The notes under the pieces are model-generated. The model made no database searches. It was not told the DNA's origin and saw nothing but the letters and a program-made list of their open reading frames with translations. A stretch of 64,000 bases of DNA from Tabrizicola sp. (GTDB lineage: Bacteria > Pseudomonadota > Alphaproteobacteria > Rhodobacterales > Rhodobacteraceae), in the NCBI RefSeq assembly GCF_022842145.1, contig NZ_JALHQD010000003.1, forward strand, positions 62,001 to 126,000. The letters are read 5' to 3'. Of this stretch, positions 1-8,111 are shown in pieces. Position 1 is the first letter of the stretch; each line of letters begins with the position of its first letter. The position numbers were made by a program, and so were the translations under genes.

Positions 1-44
1 TTGTCGAAGTCCGCAGCATCAACGCCGCGCTTGAAGGGAAGGAA

Positions 45-66
45 CCGGGGGCGCTGCCGCCCCCGG
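45..66 (-). terminator. Hairpin downstream of the amide-binding protein gene
   Basis: A perfect 9-bp stem (45-53 with 58-66) with a 4-nt loop lies 12 nt after the stop codon of the minus-strand binding-protein gene. Read on the minus strand it is followed by a pyrimidine-rich TTCCTTCCC run. It could be an attenuator that lowers expression of the transporter genes presumably lying beyond the window edge, or a target for the AmiR antiterminator. It lacks a pure U tract. Confidence 0.5.
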
Positions 67-77
67 AAGGTCCGTGC

Positions 78-1316
78 TTACTCCTGCGGCGGAGGGCTGG
101 ACGGCGTGTATTGCGCGCTTGGGTCGTTCTTGGTCAGGTCGCAGCCAGCTTCACCCAGCCAGTAGGGCGCGATGTTTTCCCAGACGGTGGGAAAGCTGAT
201 GCTGTGATCGGCTTCGACCTTGGCCAGGAAGATGGTGTGCGACATGTGCTGGCTTTTGGGGTCCAGGCAGACCTTGCCCGACGGCCCGTCAAAGCAGACA
301 TCCCCCTTGGCGATTTCGGCGCGCAGGGCCGCATGGTCGGTCGACCCGGCGCGTTCCACCATCAGCTTGTAGAGGTTCATCGCGATGTAGGAGTTCGCGG
401 CTTCCTGGTTGATGTAGGGTTCATCCGGAAAGCGGGCGCGGAACTTTTCGACAAAGGCTTTGGCAGCCGGCGTGTCGACTTCCTCGATGAAGTTGGTGGT
501 GACGTACATGTCCTTCAGGCTGGGGGGCGTAAAGCGCTTGTGCTCATACCCTTGGCCCACGTTGACCGACGAGGCCATCGGCAGGTTCACGTTGGCTGCC
601 GCCGCCTGTTCGTAATAGGACGCCTGCGCCGCGCCGACCAGAAGGGTCACCACGAAGCCTGGCTTGGCGGCCTGGATGTTCTGGATCGACTGGCCGAACT
701 GCGACACGCCCAGCGGGATGAACTCTTCGCCCACCATGGTGCCGCCGTTCTCTTCGACGATCTGGCGCACCCATTCGGCCGAGATCTGGCCGAAATTGTA
801 GTCGGCCGCCAGCGTGTAGACGTTCTTGCCGTACTTCTCCATCATCCAAGGGATCAGGGTCGAGAACTGCTGTTCCGGCACCGCGCCCGTGACGATCATG
901 TTGGCGTCGCAGACACCGCCTTCGTACTGGTTGTTGTAGAAGGCCAGACCATCGAACTGGTTGACGATGGGGCGGTAAGCTTCGCGCGAGGCGGACGAGA
1001 ACCCAGCGAAGACCACATCCACCTGGTCGCTTTGCAACACGCGGCGCATGAACTCCTGATAGCGGGTGTTGTCGGACTGGGTGTCATAGACCACCAGCTC
1101 GATCGGACGGCCACCGATGCCCCCGGCCGCGTTGATCTCCTCGGCGGCAAGGGTGATCGCGTTCACCTTGACCATCGTCGCCGCTGCAAAATCCCCCGAT
1201 TGATCCTCAAGGACGCCGATCTTGATGGCGTCTTGCGCCATGCCGACCGACGCCGTCAGGGCGGCAGTGGCCACCCCAAGGCGCATGGCCTTTACGAACT
1301 GACTTCCACTGGGCAT
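78..1316 (-). CDS. Urea/short-chain amide ABC transporter substrate-binding protein
   Basis: This 412-residue periplasmic binding protein belongs to the UrtA/FmdD/AmiC-like branch (Peripla_BP_5) and probably binds urea or short amides for a branched-chain-type ABC importer. Residues 1-27 form a Sec signal peptide ending near SVGMAQ. The mature protein opens with IKIGVLEDQSG, typical of the family. The start at 1316 is supported by an AAGGAGGTG ribosome site 5 nt upstream. It sits 14 bp after amiR in the same orientation, so the sensor, antiterminator and binding protein are one transcription unit. Permease and ATPase genes are not in the window and would lie left of base 1. The exact ligand is inferred from the amiC-amiR context. 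Confidence 0.85.
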   Translation of the reverse strand: MPSGSQFVKAMRLGVATAALTASVGMAQDAIKIGVLEDQSGDFAAATMVKVNAITLAAEEINAAGGIGGRPIELVVYDTQSDNTRYQEFMRRVLQSDQVDVVFAGFSSASREAYRPIVNQFDGLAFYNNQYEGGVCDANMIVTGAVPEQQFSTLIPWMMEKYGKNVYTLAADYNFGQISAEWVRQIVEENGGTMVGEEFIPLGVSQFGQSIQNIQAAKPGFVVTLLVGAAQASYYEQAAAANVNLPMASSVNVGQGYEHKRFTPPSLKDMYVTTNFIEEVDTPAAKAFVEKFRARFPDEPYINQEAANSYIAMNLYKLMVERAGSTDHAALRAEIAKGDVCFDGPSGKVCLDPKSQHMSHTIFLAKVEADHSISFPTVWENIAPYWLGEAGCDLTKNDPSAQYTPSSPPPQE

Positions 1317-1330
1317 AGTACACCTCCTTG

Positions 1331-1942
1331 TTATGGTTGTTTGGTTTTCCGCTCATGCGCTGCTGTGCCGGCGAGACGCATGGAGGACGTTGACGCGGCC
1401 AGTAACTCGGCCGCGAATTCTTCTATCGAGATGCGTTTGGCCATGCTGGCCACACGCATCTTTCGATAGGCCTCATCATCTGAAACGTCTTCTTCGTTCA
1501 TGATTTTGAGGATGGCCTTGACCACTGCCCGACGGCCCTCGGCGCGACGGGCAAGGTTGTCACGGTCCATCAGCTCGCGTTGGCGGATGGAGTGTTCGTT
1601 GAAGGCCAGAAACAGGGCCGTGAAGATGCCGGTGGCGCGAACCGGCTTCATCAGCACCGAAGCTGCCCGGTGGCGCACCACGCGAGCCAGACGGCTTGGA
1701 GCTTCCATCCCGATAAGGGCGATGTGCGGAACATCCGAATCCAGCACAATGAAGTCCTGATCGGCATCGACAAAGACCACATCCTGCAGTCCTGCGACGA
1801 AATCGGTGGCATCGGGGTCGCGTTCGGAAACCGAAAGTCCCAAGCGTTCCAGTGTGCGCACGAGAACCACGCGGTTCTGATCTTCGGGCAGGGCCACCCA
1901 AGCCCGCGCGCCGCGGAAGTTCGACCGGATCTGTGAGGTCAT
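1331..1942 (-). CDS. amiR: AmiR-type ANTAR transcription antiterminator
   Basis: A 203-residue AmiR/NasR-type regulator (196 residues in Pseudomonas). It has an N-terminal pseudo-receiver domain (about 1-125), a helical linker, and a C-terminal ANTAR RNA-binding domain (about 130-190; core includes AEGRRAVVKAILKIMN and the acidic-aliphatic end ISIEEFAAELL). ANTAR domains bind paired hairpins in nascent leader RNA and prevent termination. The ATG at 1942 overlaps the amiC stop as ATGA; a longer reading frame extends upstream but only by running through amiC. By analogy with Pseudomonas, AmiC should hold AmiR inactive until an amide binds. Confidence 0.85.
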   Translation of the reverse strand: MTSQIRSNFRGARAWVALPEDQNRVVLVRTLERLGLSVSERDPDATDFVAGLQDVVFVDADQDFIVLDSDVPHIALIGMEAPSRLARVVRHRAASVLMKPVRATGIFTALFLAFNEHSIRQRELMDRDNLARRAEGRRAVVKAILKIMNEEDVSDDEAYRKMRVASMAKRISIEEFAAELLAASTSSMRLAGTAAHERKTKQP

Positions 1943-3105
1943 GATACCACCCGCAGCATCTTTTCGCCACTCAGCGCTGCCCGCGCCAAAGGTTCCCAGA
2001 CCAGATAGGGATCGGGCCGGACCAGTTTGTTGCTGCTGTGCAGGATCTCGAACGTGCCATCGACGCGCGACCGGCCGATGCGGGGCCAAAGGAAGCAATG
2101 GCGGTTATCGGGGTCGATCTGCACCGAGCCCTGCGGCGCCTCGAAGGAAACCGAGTTCAGTGCCGCCAGCACGGCCTTCGGGTCCGCGCTCCCGGCGCGC
2201 TTGATGGCACGGGCAAGCATGTGAACAGCGATGTAGCTGGCTTCGGCATCGGCCGAGGTCGGGCCAGCGCCGGGATAGTGCTGTTCCCATGCAGCAAGAA
2301 ACCTGAGGTTGGCCTCGGTCTCGACAGAGGAGAAATAGACGCTGGACGAAATATGGCCGTCACAGGCATCGCCGATCAGCGGCAGTTCGAACTCAGCCAG
2401 ACTGCAGCTTAGCACCGGCAGATCGCGAGGTTGCTCCAGACCGGCTTCGCTGCACTTGCGGCGGAGGCATCGAATGAAGCTGTAGGCTGATTCGCCGATC
2501 AGGGTGGAAAAGATGAAATCCGGCCGATGCCTCAGGATCAGATCCACGATCTCGTCGACGTCCAACTCGTCAACCGGCAAGTAGCGCTCACCGAGCACCT
2601 GCCCGCCGTTGCGGCCAAGGATCTCGCGCATGATGCGGTTGTTTTCCCAGGCCCAGATGTAGTTCGACCCGACCATGAAGGCCCGGCGCCCGCCTTCGGA
2701 CAGAATGTAATGGGTCAGTGGAACGACGTGCTGGTTGGGGGCTGCGCCGGTGTAGACGATGTTTTCGCTCGTCTCGAAGCCTTCATAGTGCGACGGATAC
2801 CACAGCACGGCGTCCAGCTTTTCAAACACCGGAAGCACTTCCTTGCGGCTGGACGAAGTATAGCAACCCACCACATGGGTCAGGCCGGGCACCGCCAGCA
2901 ACGCCTGCGCGCAAGCCACATAGCGATCATTCCGGCCGCCTGGATCTACCGTGTGCACTTCGAAGCCGAAGTCATAGGCCGGATCGGAGGCAATTTCGCT
3001 GACCGCGAGCTGCGCCCCGCGCAACATCGTCGTGCCGACTGCAGCGTAGGGGCCTTCCTGCGAGAACATCAGCCCCAGGGGAACAGCTGTCGTACCCAAT
3101 TGCAT
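1939..3105 (-). CDS. amiC: AmiC-like amide sensor, negative regulator of AmiR
   Basis: A periplasmic-binding-protein fold without a signal peptide, used as a cytoplasmic ligand sensor. The homologous region begins PLGLMFSQEGPYAAVG and contains the family segment VLWYPSHYEGFETSENIVYTG. I chose the ATG at 3105 (388 residues) because this matches the 385-residue Pseudomonas AmiC and leaves little unmatched N-terminus. Alternatives are ATG 3165 and a TTG at 3255, which would add 20 to 50 residues of unlikely sequence. It is translationally coupled to amiR by ATGA. The family role is to bind acetamide-like ligands and release AmiR. Confidence 0.85.
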   Translation of the reverse strand: MQLGTTAVPLGLMFSQEGPYAAVGTTMLRGAQLAVSEIASDPAYDFGFEVHTVDPGGRNDRYVACAQALLAVPGLTHVVGCYTSSSRKEVLPVFEKLDAVLWYPSHYEGFETSENIVYTGAAPNQHVVPLTHYILSEGGRRAFMVGSNYIWAWENNRIMREILGRNGGQVLGERYLPVDELDVDEIVDLILRHRPDFIFSTLIGESAYSFIRCLRRKCSEAGLEQPRDLPVLSCSLAEFELPLIGDACDGHISSSVYFSSVETEANLRFLAAWEQHYPGAGPTSADAEASYIAVHMLARAIKRAGSADPKAVLAALNSVSFEAPQGSVQIDPDNRHCFLWPRIGRSRVDGTFEILHSSNKLVRPDPYLVWEPLARAALSGEKMLRVVS

Positions 3106-3611
3106 CTCCAAAGCAGACAAACCCCATGCGCATCTGCGCTTGGGGCAACGTTGCCATCCGGCCATTTCGGTATGAGTAATGTGAGACTGCGGCTCTCTCG
3201 CCATTGAGATCAAGCGCCACAACCCCAACGATACACGCACCGCCGATTCCGTCAAGAAATGATCTGGCCTGCGTCATGTCTGCGCTTGTATTCCCCGGCA
3301 GCGACTGAGGGTGCCAACGGATTAGGCGGCGCAACGGGGGGCTCGGCGCGATTTCGGGCGGTGCGCAGAATAGCTCTGGGCGTTTCGGTCTGGCTCGGTC
3401 CATCGCTGCCTTGCGGTGCTTCCCATGCAGTGCGGCTAGGCCCTGCGCCAGGGCGGCATGCGCCGAATGAAAGCGTGTCTCCACGCCAAGAGCCTGGCGC
3501 TCGACCAGGCTGTCGGCTCGGAAATCCAGCAGACCGCTCTGGAGGTGCGTCCTGCCCCAGCTACGGGGGATGACTGAAAACCTGCCAGTTCCGGTTGAAG
3601 GCTGTAACCTC

Positions 3612-3642
3612 CCCCGAGAGCTTTACCTTATGATGCTCGGGG
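3612..3642. other. Inverted repeat upstream of the phnD-like gene
   Basis: CCCCGAG (3612-3618) pairs with CTCGGGG (3636-3642) across a 17-nt loop. It lies just upstream of the Pho-box-like site and could be a terminator-like element or a regulator site. There is no strong U tract after it. Confidence 0.3.
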
Positions 3643-3657
3643 CTTCCTTTGGGAAAA

Positions 3658-3675
3658 CTGTCGCAGTCCTGTGAT
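3658..3675 (+). promoter_or_regulatory. Pho-box-like site upstream of phnD-like gene
   Basis: CTGTCGC-AGTC-CTGTGAT matches the 7-4-7 PhoB box layout (CTGTCAT-N4-CTGTCAT) with 5 of 7 and 6 of 7 matches and the 11-bp repeat spacing. It ends 69 bp before the start codon at 3745, a plausible activator position. No search was run, so PhoB binding is inferred. Confidence 0.5.
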
Positions 3676-3744
3676 CTCTCCGTCGCTCCATTGTAGGGAT
3701 CGCCTGCTAGCCGTCCGTCAGCACAGCTGAAAGGACGCCCCTAA

Positions 3745-4611
3745 ATGAAACCGCTTCTCGCTTCTGGCCTCATAGCCCTCGCGCTTGCCACGACACCCGC
3801 TGCCTCTGCTCAGGAGACCATCCGCTTCGCCGTCACCGACATCGACGGGATGGAAGCGCTGCAGCGTGAGATGGGGCCGTTCAAGGCGGCCTTCGAAGCA
3901 GCCTCGGGTCTGACGGTGGAGTTCTTCCCAGTCTCCGGCCGCACGGTCGCAGTTGAGGCGATGGCCGCGGACCAGATCGACTTCGTGCTGACCGGTCCGG
4001 CGGAATACGTGGTGTTCAACGCGCGCCTCGAAGCCCAGCCCGTTGTGACCTGGGTGCGCCCCGACTATTACTCGACCGTCGTCGTGCTGGAAGACAGCCC
4101 GGTCAGGACACCCGATGACCTGAAGGGCCAGATGATCTCGTTCGGCGAGATCGGGTCGACCTCGCAGCACCTGGGGCCAGTGGACCTGCTGGCCAAGGCC
4201 GGCCTGACCTATGCTGTCGACTACCAACCCGTCTTCCTGAACCGCAACGTCGCGGTCGAGGCGCTGATCAAGGGCGAAATCGCCGGGATCGGCCTGAACC
4301 GCACCCATATCGACAGCATCACCGAGAAGTTCCCGGACCAGCAGTTCCGCGTTCTGGTGAAGGGCGAGCAGCTTCCAGACGACATCCTTCTCGCCTCGCC
4401 AAAGGTAGCCCCCGAAGTGGTGGATACGGTCCGCAAGACCTTCGCCGACAATAACGACGCGATCCTGGCGGCGCTGACCTCCACCGAGGAGAACGCCAAG
4501 TACGTCGGCGGAAAGTTCAATGCCTCGGTGACCAACTCGGACTATGATGTGGTCCGCAAGATGTTCGAGAATATCGGCATCACCGAGTTCACCGAATTCG
4601 TCGGCGAGTGA
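3745..4611 (+). CDS. Phosphonate/phosphite-type ABC transporter substrate-binding protein (PhnD family)
   Basis: A 288-residue PhnD/PtxB-family periplasmic binding protein. Residues 1-22 are a Sec signal peptide ending ASAQE. Family features are IRFAVTDIDGMEALQ near the mature start, the DFVLTGPAEYVVF segment (about 86-98) and the GEIGSTSQHLGP ligand-loop region (about 133-144). It starts a tightly overlapping operon with an ATPase, a permease, a methyltransferase, a PhnM paralogue and an acyltransferase. It differs markedly from the second PhnD encoded at 9977-10873, so it probably captures a different phosphonate, phosphite or phosphate ester. The ligand cannot be read from sequence alone. 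Confidence 0.85.
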   Translation: MKPLLASGLIALALATTPAASAQETIRFAVTDIDGMEALQREMGPFKAAFEAASGLTVEFFPVSGRTVAVEAMAADQIDFVLTGPAEYVVFNARLEAQPVVTWVRPDYYSTVVVLEDSPVRTPDDLKGQMISFGEIGSTSQHLGPVDLLAKAGLTYAVDYQPVFLNRNVAVEALIKGEIAGIGLNRTHIDSITEKFPDQQFRVLVKGEQLPDDILLASPKVAPEVVDTVRKTFADNNDAILAALTSTEENAKYVGGKFNASVTNSDYDVVRKMFENIGITEFTEFVGE

Positions 4612-4618
4612 TCCCAGG

Positions 4619-5413
4619 ATGAACGCGCCTCTCCCCCCGCAGGCGCTGGCCGGTTCTGCCTTGGCAGAGCCGGTCCTTTCTGTCGCCGCCCTGACCAAAC
4701 ACTTTCCCGACCGCCCGGTCCTGCGCGGGGTCGACTTCGCCCTTGCGCCCGGTCAAGCCACCGCGCTGATCGGGGCAAACGGGTCGGGCAAATCCACGCT
4801 CCTCCGCTGCCTTGTCCGGCTGATCGAGCCGACCTCGGGCCAAGTCCGGATGCTCGGCCGCGACGTCCCCGCGCTTGTGCCCCGCGCGCTTCGCCAGTTC
4901 CGGGCCGAGGTCGGCATCGTCTGGCAGCGTCACAACCTCGTCCCCCGCCTCTCGGCGTTGTCGAATGTCATCCACGGCGTACAGGCCCGAATGTCCTGCC
5001 CCCGCGCCTGGGCTCAATCGCTTGCCCCCGCCGCCGTCCGCGACGAGGCGATGACCTGCCTTGACCGCGTGGGCCTTGCCGACCGCGCGCTTGTCCGGGT
5101 GGACAGTCTGTCCGGTGGCCAGCAGCAGCGCGTCGCCATTGCCCGGATGCTGATGCAGCGCCCCCGCTTCATCCTTGCGGATGAGCCCGACGCCAGCCTT
5201 GACCCGCAAACCGGCGAGGAGGTGATGTCTCTTCTCCTCAACCTTGTCCGCGACGATGGCTTGTCGCTTCTGGTGATCTCGCACCGGCTTGAGCACACGC
5301 TGCGCTTTTCCGACCGCATCCTGGGCCTCGCGAACGGCCGCATTGCCCTCGACACTGCCACTGCCCGCGCCAACGCCACCGGCCTGCGCCAGTTCTTCGA
5401 CGAGGCCGCATGA
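4619..5413 (+). CDS. Phosphonate-type ABC transporter ATP-binding protein (PhnC family)
   Basis: A 264-residue ABC ATPase partnering the binding protein just upstream and the permease just downstream. Walker A is GANGSGKST (52-60), the signature is [13 protein letters not shown] (164-176), and Walker B with the catalytic Glu is FILADEP (184-190). The start at 4619 follows the previous stop by 7 nt; a longer in-frame extension would overlap the upstream gene and has no family match. It ends overlapping the permease start as ATGA. It is distinct from the second PhnC at 9105. Confidence 0.88.
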   Translation: MNAPLPPQALAGSALAEPVLSVAALTKHFPDRPVLRGVDFALAPGQATALIGANGSGKSTLLRCLVRLIEPTSGQVRMLGRDVPALVPRALRQFRAEVGIVWQRHNLVPRLSALSNVIHGVQARMSCPRAWAQSLAPAAVRDEAMTCLDRVGLADRALVRVDSLSGGQQQRVAIARMLMQRPRFILADEPDASLDPQTGEEVMSLLLNLVRDDGLSLLVISHRLEHTLRFSDRILGLANGRIALDTATARANATGLRQFFDEAA

Positions 5414-6204
5414 CCCCGCTCGCCCCCGCCCGCTTCCAGCACCGCAGCCTCGTGGAATACGTGGCCCTCCTCGCCGTGCTCGCATTGGTCGCCACTTCGC
5501 TTGCTGCCACCGCGCCCGCGCTGGACAAGCTCGGTTCCGGCGTCGCCCGGCTCTTCTCGCCCTCGGGGATGCTGACCCAGATGTTCCCCCCGGACTTCAC
5601 CCGGATCGTGCCGATCGGTTGGAAGCTTCTGGAGACCCTGCAGATGGCTGTCGCCGGCTGCTTCCTTGGCCTCCTTCTCGCGCTGCCCTTCGCCATCCTC
5701 GCCACCGACCGCCTGTCACCTCATCCGCTGGTCCGCCACGCCGCGCGCGCGATCATCGCGCTCTTCCGCACCGTCCCGGATCTCGTCTGGGCGATCATCT
5801 TCATCATCATCGTCGGCCTCGGCCCCGCCGCCGGGGTCATGGCGATCATGGTCGACAAGATCGGCTTCGCCGGCCGCTTCTTCGCCGAGGCGATGGAGGA
5901 GACGGACCCTGGCCCGCAGGACGCCCTCCGCGCCATCGGCGCGAGCCGACTTGGCATCATCGGGTCCGCCGTGATCCCCGCCTGCCTGCCATCGTTCACC
6001 GCCACCTCGCTTTTCGCCCTTGAGAAATCGGTGCGCGGAAGCGCTGCCCTGGGCCTTGTCGGGGCCGGGGGAATCGGGGTCGACCTCAAGGTCGCCTTCG
6101 ACCTTTTCAACTACGACGAGGCCCTCGCGATCATCCTGATGATGCTCGCTCTCGTCATCGCCGTCGAGCAGGGCTCGGGCTGGATCCGCAGGAAGCTGAT
6201 ATGA
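5410..6204 (+). CDS. Phosphonate-type ABC transporter permease (PhnE family)
   Basis: A 264-residue BPD_transp_1 membrane protein with about six hydrophobic segments. The first spans roughly residues 16-37, and the others are spread to the C-terminus. The EAA-loop region is the EEDPG-like segment ETDPGPQDALRAIGAS (about 161-176), followed by LGLVGAGGIGVDL near the C-terminus, typical of PhnE. It overlaps both neighbours by 4 bp. Only one permease is encoded in this locus, so it probably works as a homodimer, unlike the phnE-phnE2 pair at 10939-13144. Confidence 0.87.
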   Translation: MTPLAPARFQHRSLVEYVALLAVLALVATSLAATAPALDKLGSGVARLFSPSGMLTQMFPPDFTRIVPIGWKLLETLQMAVAGCFLGLLLALPFAILATDRLSPHPLVRHAARAIIALFRTVPDLVWAIIFIIIVGLGPAAGVMAIMVDKIGFAGRFFAEAMEETDPGPQDALRAIGASRLGIIGSAVIPACLPSFTATSLFALEKSVRGSAALGLVGAGGIGVDLKVAFDLFNYDEALAIILMMLALVIAVEQGSGWIRRKLI

Positions 6205-6869
6205 ATCACATGCTCACCGACACCGCGCATCTCTACTGGAACGCCGAGTGGCAGAAGGCCGACCGCTCCAGCCCCTGGGCGATGCCGGAACCCTGGGCCA
6301 TCGACCATGCCAGCACGCTGACTGCCGTTTCCCGCATCCTAGACCTGGGCGCCGGAATCGGCCGCCATGCGCTTGCTTTCGCGGAAGCGGGCCACCGGGT
6401 CACCGCACTGGACGCCTCGGAGGCCGCGACGGCCGCTGTCGCAGCCGCAGCCTTCGCCAAGGGCCTGACGCTTGATACCGTGCAGGCCCCCATGACTGAC
6501 CTGCCGTTCGCGGCCGCGAGCTTCGACCATGTCCTGGCCTGGAACGTGATCTACCACGGCGATGAAAGCGTCGTCCGCCGAACGATGTCCGAAGTCGCCC
6601 GCGTCCTGCGCCCCGGCGGCACGTTCATGGCCACCATGCTTTCGGCCCGCCGCCTGCCGGTTGAACAGGCCATGGCCAAGGGGCGCGAGATCAGTCGCAA
6701 CACCTGGGTGTTCGAGGGCGAGGGCGACAAGATTCACCCGCATTACTTCTGCACCGCGCCCGACCTTTTGGCGCTGATGTGGGGCTTCGAGGTCTTCACC
6801 CTCTTCGACCGGCCGCATGAAAAGCCCGGCTCCTGGCACTGGCACCTTCTGGCGGAACGTCTCGCATGA
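6201..6869 (+). CDS. Class I SAM-dependent methyltransferase
   Basis: A 222-residue class I methyltransferase of the TehB/UbiE-like group. Motif I is LDLGAGIG (47-54), the acidic residue that binds the SAM ribose is D71 in VTALDAS, and the post-motif segment FDHVLAWNVIYH lies near 109-120. It overlaps the permease gene before and the PhnM paralogue after, each by 4 bp, so co-translation is expected. The substrate is unknown. In this setting it could methylate a phosphonate breakdown product, a phosphate ester or a lipid head group. A methyltransferase is not part of the standard C-P lyase pathway. Confidence 0.8.
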   Translation: MNHMLTDTAHLYWNAEWQKADRSSPWAMPEPWAIDHASTLTAVSRILDLGAGIGRHALAFAEAGHRVTALDASEAATAAVAAAAFAKGLTLDTVQAPMTDLPFAAASFDHVLAWNVIYHGDESVVRRTMSEVARVLRPGGTFMATMLSARRLPVEQAMAKGREISRNTWVFEGEGDKIHPHYFCTAPDLLALMWGFEVFTLFDRPHEKPGSWHWHLLAERLA

Positions 6870-8101
6870 CCGCCGAATTGATCGAAGGTGCCCGCGTCAT
6901 CCTGGACGACCGGGTGGAGACTGCTTCGGTCCGCATCGAAGCGGGCCGCATCACCGGCGTCGACGTGGCCCGCGACGGGGCGACGGTGATCCCAGCGCGC
7001 GGTCTGACTCTGGCCCCCGCCTTCGTCGACATCCACGGCGACGCCTTCGAGCGTCAGATCATGCCACGCCCGGGCGTCATGGTCGCGGTGGAAACCGCGC
7101 TTCTGGAAACGGACCGCCAGCTTGCCGCGAACGGCATTGCAACCGCCTACCATGCGCTTACCCTCTCCTGGGAACCCGGCCTCCGTTCGGTCGAGACCGG
7201 CTGGCAGGTCCTTCGTGCGCTGGAGGCACTGCGTCCCCGCCTTACCGCGGAGAACCGCCTGCAACTCCGGTGGGAGACCTTCTGTTCCGAGGCCGAGCCG
7301 CTGATCGCCCACGCGCTTGCCGGCCCCGACCGCCCGGCGCTGGCATTCAACGACCACACCACCGCGATGCTGCTGCACCCGGACTTGGCGCTGCAGGACC
7401 GGCCGTTCGACCAGGTTCCGGACTACCCGATAACCCCATTCGACGCCCCGCGCTTCCTGAAGAAGATGGCCGACCAGGCCCGACGCGCCCATGTCTCGCC
7501 CGACGACTACGTCACCCTCCTGACCACCGTCTGGCAGCGCCGGGCGGAGGTCCCCGCGCATATCGACCGCATGGCCGCGCTTGCCCGGTCGCACAAGGTT
7601 CCGATGCTGTCCCACGACGACAGCCAGGCCGAAACTCGCGCCTACTACCGGCAGCTTGGCGCCACGGTGGCCGAGTTCCCGATGCATGACCGCGTCTTCT
7701 TCGCTGCGCGAGAGGCCGGAGACGCAATCGTCCTCGGCGCGCCGAATGCGATGCGCGGCGGCAGCCATCTCGGCAGCCCGGGGGCCGCGCAGATGATCGA
7801 GCGGGGACTCTGCGACATCCTTGCCTCCGACTACTACTACCCCGCAATGCTGGGCGCGATGGTGCGGCTGCACGCCGACCGGGTGGCGCCCTTGCCGGCG
7901 CTGTGGAAGCTTGTTTCGCTGAACCCCGCCCGCGCGATGGGCCTTAGCGACCGGGGCCGCATTGCCACCGGCCAGCGCGCCGACCTCCTTCTGCTCGACT
8001 GGCCCGAAGGCCAGGCCCCGGCACCCTTGCGCACCTGGGTTGCTGGCCGCCCCGGCTACGCGGCCTTGCCACTGACACCCCACCCCGAACCCGCCCTTTA
8101 G
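6866..8101 (+). CDS. PhnM-like amidohydrolase-superfamily phosphohydrolase (second PhnM)
   Basis: A 411-residue paralogue of PhnM, the diphosphatase that acts on ribose-1-phosphonate-5-triphosphate. Metal-site motifs are kept: H57-x-D59 in DIHGDAFERQIMPRPG, a LSHDD segment, GAPNAMRGGSHLGSPGA and ILASDYYYP. Each aligns by eye with the canonical PhnM at 20440-21585 (ELHTDNLERHIEPRP, ASHDD, GAPNLIRGGSHSGN, VSSDYVP). It overlaps the methyltransferase gene by 4 bp. Two PhnM-type enzymes in one region suggests this one has a separate substrate, perhaps another nucleotide- or ribose-linked triphosphate. That is inference. Confidence 0.82.
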   Translation: MTAELIEGARVILDDRVETASVRIEAGRITGVDVARDGATVIPARGLTLAPAFVDIHGDAFERQIMPRPGVMVAVETALLETDRQLAANGIATAYHALTLSWEPGLRSVETGWQVLRALEALRPRLTAENRLQLRWETFCSEAEPLIAHALAGPDRPALAFNDHTTAMLLHPDLALQDRPFDQVPDYPITPFDAPRFLKKMADQARRAHVSPDDYVTLLTTVWQRRAEVPAHIDRMAALARSHKVPMLSHDDSQAETRAYYRQLGATVAEFPMHDRVFFAAREAGDAIVLGAPNAMRGGSHLGSPGAAQMIERGLCDILASDYYYPAMLGAMVRLHADRVAPLPALWKLVSLNPARAMGLSDRGRIATGQRADLLLLDWPEGQAPAPLRTWVAGRPGYAALPLTPHPEPAL

Positions 8102-8111
8102 CGAGGCCAAG

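Larger units (their letters stand above)
3106..3744. other. Divergent intergenic region between amiC and the first phn-type operon
   Basis: About 640 bp without a convincing gene; small ORFs here lack ribosome sites and recognisable composition. It must hold the amiC-amiR promoter and leader (minus) and the promoter of the phnD-like gene (plus). A Pho-box-like sequence lies at 3658-3675 and a hairpin at 3612-3642. I could not identify a clear ANTAR double-hairpin target by eye. Confidence 0.6.
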
